Positions 21,630-24,773 of a stretch of 24,773 bases of DNA are shown piece by piece. Source of the stretch: CAZBYL01 sp964496275. GTDB lineage: Bacteria > Synergistota > Synergistia > Synergistales > Synergistaceae. The position numbers and the translations under genes were made by a program. Location of the stretch: the NCBI GenBank assembly GCA_964496275.1, contig CAZBYL010000039.1, forward strand, positions 1 to 24,773, written 5' to 3'. The notes under the pieces were generated by a model. It did not search any database. It saw only the letters and a program-made list of their open reading frames with translations, and was not told the DNA's origin. Position 1 is the stretch's first letter. Every line of letters starts with the position of its first letter.

Positions 21630-23976
21630 AAACAGAAACGTAATGATTTTTGACGGAGCAATGGGCACAATGCTCCAGAACAGAGGTCTCAAACTCGGAG
21701 GAATACCGGAGATGCTCAACCTGACATCTCCCGACAGTATAGAATCCATCCACAGAGAATACCTCGAAGCAGGGGCGGACACCGTACTCGCAAACACCTT
21801 CGGCGCCAACAGATACAAAGCCGAAAAAGCGGGAGTAAGCCTATCCGACATCGTGACGGCGGCGGTTAAAATCGCAAAAAAAGCAGCGTCCTCATACGAA
21901 GGAAAATTCGCCGCGCTCGACATAGGCCCATGCGGAAAAGTAATGGAGCCCTCGGGCGACCTCTCCTTTGATGAAGCGGTTGAAGTATTTGCAGAGATAG
22001 TTCGAGCCGGAGACGCGGCGGGAGCGGACATGATATCCCTTGAAACATTCACGGATCTCTATGAGATAAAAGCCGCAGTAATTGCCGCGAAAGAAAACTC
22101 AAGTCTGCCGATACTCGCCACAATGAGCTTTGAGGAAAACGGAACAACCTTCTTCGGCGCAACGGTTGAATCCATGGTAATGACACTCGAAGCTCTCGGA
22201 GTAGACGCGCTCGGAGTAAACTGCTCGCTAGGCCCCAAACAGCTCGTACCCATAGTAGAAAGAATACTCGCCTCCGCCACCATTCCCGTCATCGTCCAGC
22301 CAAACGCGGGACTCCCCATCATTGTTGACGGAGAGACAAAATATGACATCACGCCAAGCGAATTTGCGTCATACATAAAAGATTTCGTAAAAGCGGGAGT
22401 CTCCATAGTGGGAGGCTGCTGCGGAACAAATCCCGAATACATAAAGATGGTCAAAACCGCACTTGAAGGGGTTAAAAGAGACGAAAGGAACAACAGGGCA
22501 AGAACCTGCATATGCTCCCCGTCAAAATCCCTATTCTTCGGAGAGGACGTCACAATAATAGGTGAACGGCTCAACCCGACAGGCAAAAAAACACTCCAAG
22601 CGGCGATAAGGGCTCATGACATGGACTTCATACTGCGCGAAGCCATACGTCAGGAAGAACAGGGAGCGCACGCTCTCGACGTCAACATGGGACTGCCCGA
22701 CATAGACGAAGCGGAAACACTCTCATCCGCCGTAAAAGAACTCCAGGCAATAACCGACCTGCCATTGCAGCTAGACTCATCAAACCCTATGGCACTCGAA
22801 AGAGCGGCACGAATATACAACGGCAAACCCCTTATAAACTCCGTAAACGGCAAAAAAGAATCACTTGAAACAATCCTCCCCATAGTGAAAAAATACGGCA
22901 CGGCAGTTCTCGGATTGACACTCGATGACGACGGAATTCCGGAAACTGCGGAAGCGCGCCTTGCAATAGCCGAAAAAATACTAAACGCAGCCCTGAAAAT
23001 CGGCATAAAAAAAGAGGACGTGCTCATCGACTGCCTTGTCATGACAGCCTCTGCGCAGCAGAGCCAAGCGGCCGAAACGCTCAAAGCCGTGCGTCTCGTA
23101 AAAGAAAAACTCGGACTCAAAACTGTGCTCGGAGTAAGCAACGTATCATTCGGACTCCCCTCCCGCCCCATCATCAACAGAACAATGCTCGCAATGGCTC
23201 TCACTCAGGGCTTGGACGCTCCCATAATCAACCCCGGCGACGGCGGCATGTCGGAGACGATAGCGGCATACCGCGTACTAATGGGAAAAGACATAAATTC
23301 AGAAGCCTACATAGAAAAATTCTCAGCGGCATCGGAAGTCTGCAAGGCAGCCCCCTCCGAAGAAATGACTCTCTCAAACGCCATAGCCAAAGGTCTGAAA
23401 AAAGCGGCTCAGGAAGCCACGGAACGTATGCTCGCCGACAAAAAACCGCTTGAAATAATAGAGACCGAAATAGTCCCTGCGCTCGACTCGGTTGGCATCG
23501 ACTACGAAAAACAGAAAATATTCCTTCCCCAGCTCATAAAATCTGCGGAAGCAGCAAAAGCCTCATTTGAGGCTCTGCAAAAAGAACTGACAAAAGAGGG
23601 CGCGGACAGCGGCAAAGAACGTAAAAAAGTAGTGTTGGCAACAGTTCACGGAGATATACACGACATAGGCAAAAACATAGTAAAAGTAATAATGGAAAAC
23701 TACAACTTCGACGTAATAGACCTCGGACGTGACGTACCGCCGGAAAAAGTAGTCTCCGCGATAAAAGAGAGCGGAGCCAAAATCGCAGGCCTAAGCGCGC
23801 TCATGACGACGACAGTGGCAAGCATGAAAAAAACGATAGAACTAATAAGACAAAATTGCCCCGACACAACAGTAATAGTAGGCGGAGCCGTCCTAACAGA
23901 CGCCCTAGCCGCCTACACAGGCGCTGACTTCTACGCCAAAGACGCCATGGAAACAGTAAGACTGGCGGGAAGATAG
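21613..23976 (+). CDS. metH: Cobalamin-dependent methionine synthase, without activation domain
   Basis: A 787-residue MetH lacking the C-terminal activation domain of the roughly 1200-residue E. coli enzyme. Domains in order: homocysteine methyltransferase (1-285) with zinc cysteines C204 (GVNCSLGP), C269 and C270 (GGCCGTNPEY); folate-binding domain (about 305-565), beginning VTIIGERLNPTG; cobalamin cap (about 580-665); and B12-binding domain (about 673-787) with D681-x-H683-x-x-G686 in HGDIHDIGKN, where H683 is the lower cobalt ligand. The start is GTG 21613 with GAGGGGG before it. An upstream in-frame GTG at 21568 lies well inside the previous gene and would add a non-family extension. The missing activation domain is encoded directly upstream, which fits a split enzyme. 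Third codon positions are strongly A and C rich. Confidence 0.94.
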   Translation: MEFTNKNRNVMIFDGAMGTMLQNRGLKLGGIPEMLNLTSPDSIESIHREYLEAGADTVLANTFGANRYKAEKAGVSLSDIVTAAVKIAKKAASSYEGKFAALDIGPCGKVMEPSGDLSFDEAVEVFAEIVRAGDAAGADMISLETFTDLYEIKAAVIAAKENSSLPILATMSFEENGTTFFGATVESMVMTLEALGVDALGVNCSLGPKQLVPIVERILASATIPVIVQPNAGLPIIVDGETKYDITPSEFASYIKDFVKAGVSIVGGCCGTNPEYIKMVKTALEGVKRDERNNRARTCICSPSKSLFFGEDVTIIGERLNPTGKKTLQAAIRAHDMDFILREAIRQEEQGAHALDVNMGLPDIDEAETLSSAVKELQAITDLPLQLDSSNPMALERAARIYNGKPLINSVNGKKESLETILPIVKKYGTAVLGLTLDDDGIPETAEARLAIAEKILNAALKIGIKKEDVLIDCLVMTASAQQSQAAETLKAVRLVKEKLGLKTVLGVSNVSFGLPSRPIINRTMLAMALTQGLDAPIINPGDGGMSETIAAYRVLMGKDINSEAYIEKFSAASEVCKAAPSEEMTLSNAIAKGLKKAAQEATERMLADKKPLEIIETEIVPALDSVGIDYEKQKIFLPQLIKSAEAAKASFEALQKELTKEGADSGKERKKVVLATVHGDIHDIGKNIVKVIMENYNFDVIDLGRDVPPEKVVSAIKESGAKIAGLSALMTTTVASMKKTIELIRQNCPDTTVIVGGAVLTDALAAYTGADFYAKDAMETVRLAGR

Positions 23977-24001
23977 AACCGGAAGGAAGATACATAAGAG
24001 C

Positions 24002-24046
24002 AAAAAACCGCGTTCATGCTTAATGCAGGGACGCGGCTTTTTATTT
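24002..24046 (+). terminator. Intrinsic terminator after metH
   Basis: CCGCGT (24008-24013) pairs with ACGCGG (24031-24036), lengthened by flanking A and T runs, and the stem ends in CTTTTTATTTATT. It lies 30 bases after the metH stop and closes the seven-gene unit. Confidence 0.85.
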
Positions 24047-24050
24047 ATTG

Positions 24051-24309
24051 AAGGTCTGCACATAATGCAGACGGAACCCGTGATAATAGGTGAACTCTCA
24101 GCCGCGGTTACTGTCCCTCAGAACGACCTAATCCTCGGTTAAATTACATTCAGCAAACAGCCAAAATCTCTCTGCAAAAACAGGGTCTGCTAAGTTATAA
24201 TTACACTGTGACCGCGCTCTTCAACAGGAATTTCTTATTGGTGTTTTTTATAAAAAAATTATTGTATTCGGCCCGGCAAGATATGAGGCGGAAGGGGTTT
24301 GAAACTACG
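24051..24309 (+). other. Intergenic stretch with a hairpin and a possible promoter
   Basis: A perfect 7-base stem (GTCTGCA at 24054-24060, TGCAGAC at 24066-24072) stands 18 bases after the terminator stem and has no T run. An exact TATAAT occurs at 24196-24201 with only a poor -35 (TGCAAA). An AT-rich tract lies at 24231-24266, and GGAAGGGG at 24290-24297 could be the ribosome site for the following gene. A 25-codon frame at 24065-24142 is not convincing. I see no RNA gene here. Confidence 0.4.
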
Positions 24310-24773
24310 ATGAGTATTTTAAAATTAAATTTCGGCATAAGCCCGACTTACGTCGGCGCTATCCTTGCTCTTGCGGATGCTTGGAGTTTGGAGAATGGGC
24401 TGCTTAAGGGAGACTCGGCACGCTTGAGAATGGCTGCGGAGGAGTTTTCCTCATATCTCGCTGCGGTGTTTGCTGGAGAGGAAGCGGCTGTGGAATTTGG
24501 GGAGTATGGGCGGCGCGTGTTCGTCGAATTTTCTTTCTCCGGTAACAATCTTGATTTGGCTGCTCTGAACATGGTGAATATCCACGAAAAGGGGGAGAAG
24601 GAGGTGTCTGCGGATACTTCGCTGATGCTTGCCCGTCTTTCGGCGGATAATTTTACTCTTACGGCCGATGCGCGCGGAAGGTTCGCGCTTCGCGCATACG
24701 TAGAAAAAAGCTATACCTGCGAAGCGCCTCAGCCTGCATGGGGAGAGTCTGTCCGTCCCTTTGTTCTCTCTCA
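24310..24773 (+). CDS. Unrecognised protein, N-terminal part; possibly ATPase-like
   Basis: An open frame of 154 codons runs from ATG 24310 to the window edge without a stop. The protein begins MSILKLNFGISPTYVGAI. Residues about 35-90 (RLRMAAEEFSSYLAAVFAG, then a strand-rich part VFVEFSFSGNNLD) faintly resemble the start of anti-sigma-factor-type ATPase domains (N-box helix with Glu and then strands), but the usual Asn and DxGxG are not visible, so it would be degenerate. There is no signal peptide or membrane helix in the visible part. Codon use differs sharply from metH: third positions favour T and G. It has GGAAGGGG 12 bases before the ATG and is transcribed separately from metH. Confidence 0.55.
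   Translation, partial: MSILKLNFGISPTYVGAILALADAWSLENGLLKGDSARLRMAAEEFSSYLAAVFAGEEAAVEFGEYGRRVFVEFSFSGNNLDLAALNMVNIHEKGEKEVSADTSLMLARLSADNFTLTADARGRFALRAYVEKSYTCEAPQPAWGESVRPFVLS

Noticed and set aside
24021..24070. Repeated octamer TAATGCAG at 24021 and 24063
   Set aside because: Only two short copies, explained by chance or by the two nearby hairpins; there is no array or longer repeat unit.
24065..24142. A 25-codon frame starting inside the hairpin after metH (MQTEPVIIGELSAAV...)
   Set aside because: Its ribosome site is weak and the ATG is inside a stem; there is no family match I know, and it could be chance or a decayed remnant.

Overview
The window looks like a stretch of a diderm, amino-acid-fermenting bacterium, most likely of the phylum Synergistota (Synergistetes). 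This is inferred from the mix of genes: branched-chain amino-acid ABC transport, an iron-sulfur serine dehydratase, an AsmA-like envelope protein (which implies an outer membrane), and a poly-gamma-glutamate (PGA) synthase set of the kind I remember from Synergistetes and Fusobacteria. No rRNA, tRNA, CRISPR array, insertion sequence or phage gene was recognised.

Layout. (a) 1-2412, plus strand: the end of a liv operon (last 13 codons of livH, then livM, livG and livF with overlapping ends), closed by a hairpin at 2482-2515 that can work from both sides. (b) 2635-4169, minus strand: sdaAB-sdaAA, the two-subunit L-serine dehydratase, with its own promoter. (c) 4255-13933, minus strand: the most unusual part. 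In transcription order it holds a membrane histidine kinase, a response regulator, a small secreted protein (DUF6305-like), a DctM-type permease, a 49-residue two-helix membrane peptide, a membrane-anchored zinc deacylase/carboxypeptidase-like protein, a secreted gamma-glutamyltransferase, and the PGA synthase genes pgsB, pgsC and pgsW. (d) 14137-23976, plus strand: a seven-gene unit with an AsmA-like giant protein, cobU, cobS, a HAD phosphatase, metF, a stand-alone B12-methionine-synthase activation protein and metH without its own activation domain, closed by a strong terminator. (e) 24310 to the edge: the start of an unrecognised gene.

How the genes may work together. Region (d) joins the last steps of cobalamin assembly to methionine synthesis: cobU and cobS finish the nucleotide loop, the HAD protein may supply the missing ribazole-phosphate phosphatase, metF makes methyl-folate, and metH uses it with B12, reactivated by the separate activation protein. 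Region (c) reads as a coherent gamma-glutamyl system: PgsB, PgsC and PgsW make and export a gamma-linked glutamate polymer or oligomer, the surface gamma-glutamyltransferase and the anchored metal-dependent hydrolase can cut or modify it, and the permease with its small partners may move a product or substrate, under control of the two-component pair. That is inference from gene order; no single gene proves it.

Two composition signals stand out. The gamma-glutamyltransferase gene is clearly AT-richer than everything around it. Third codon positions lean to G and T in promoter-proximal genes and to A and C in the last genes of the transcription units.
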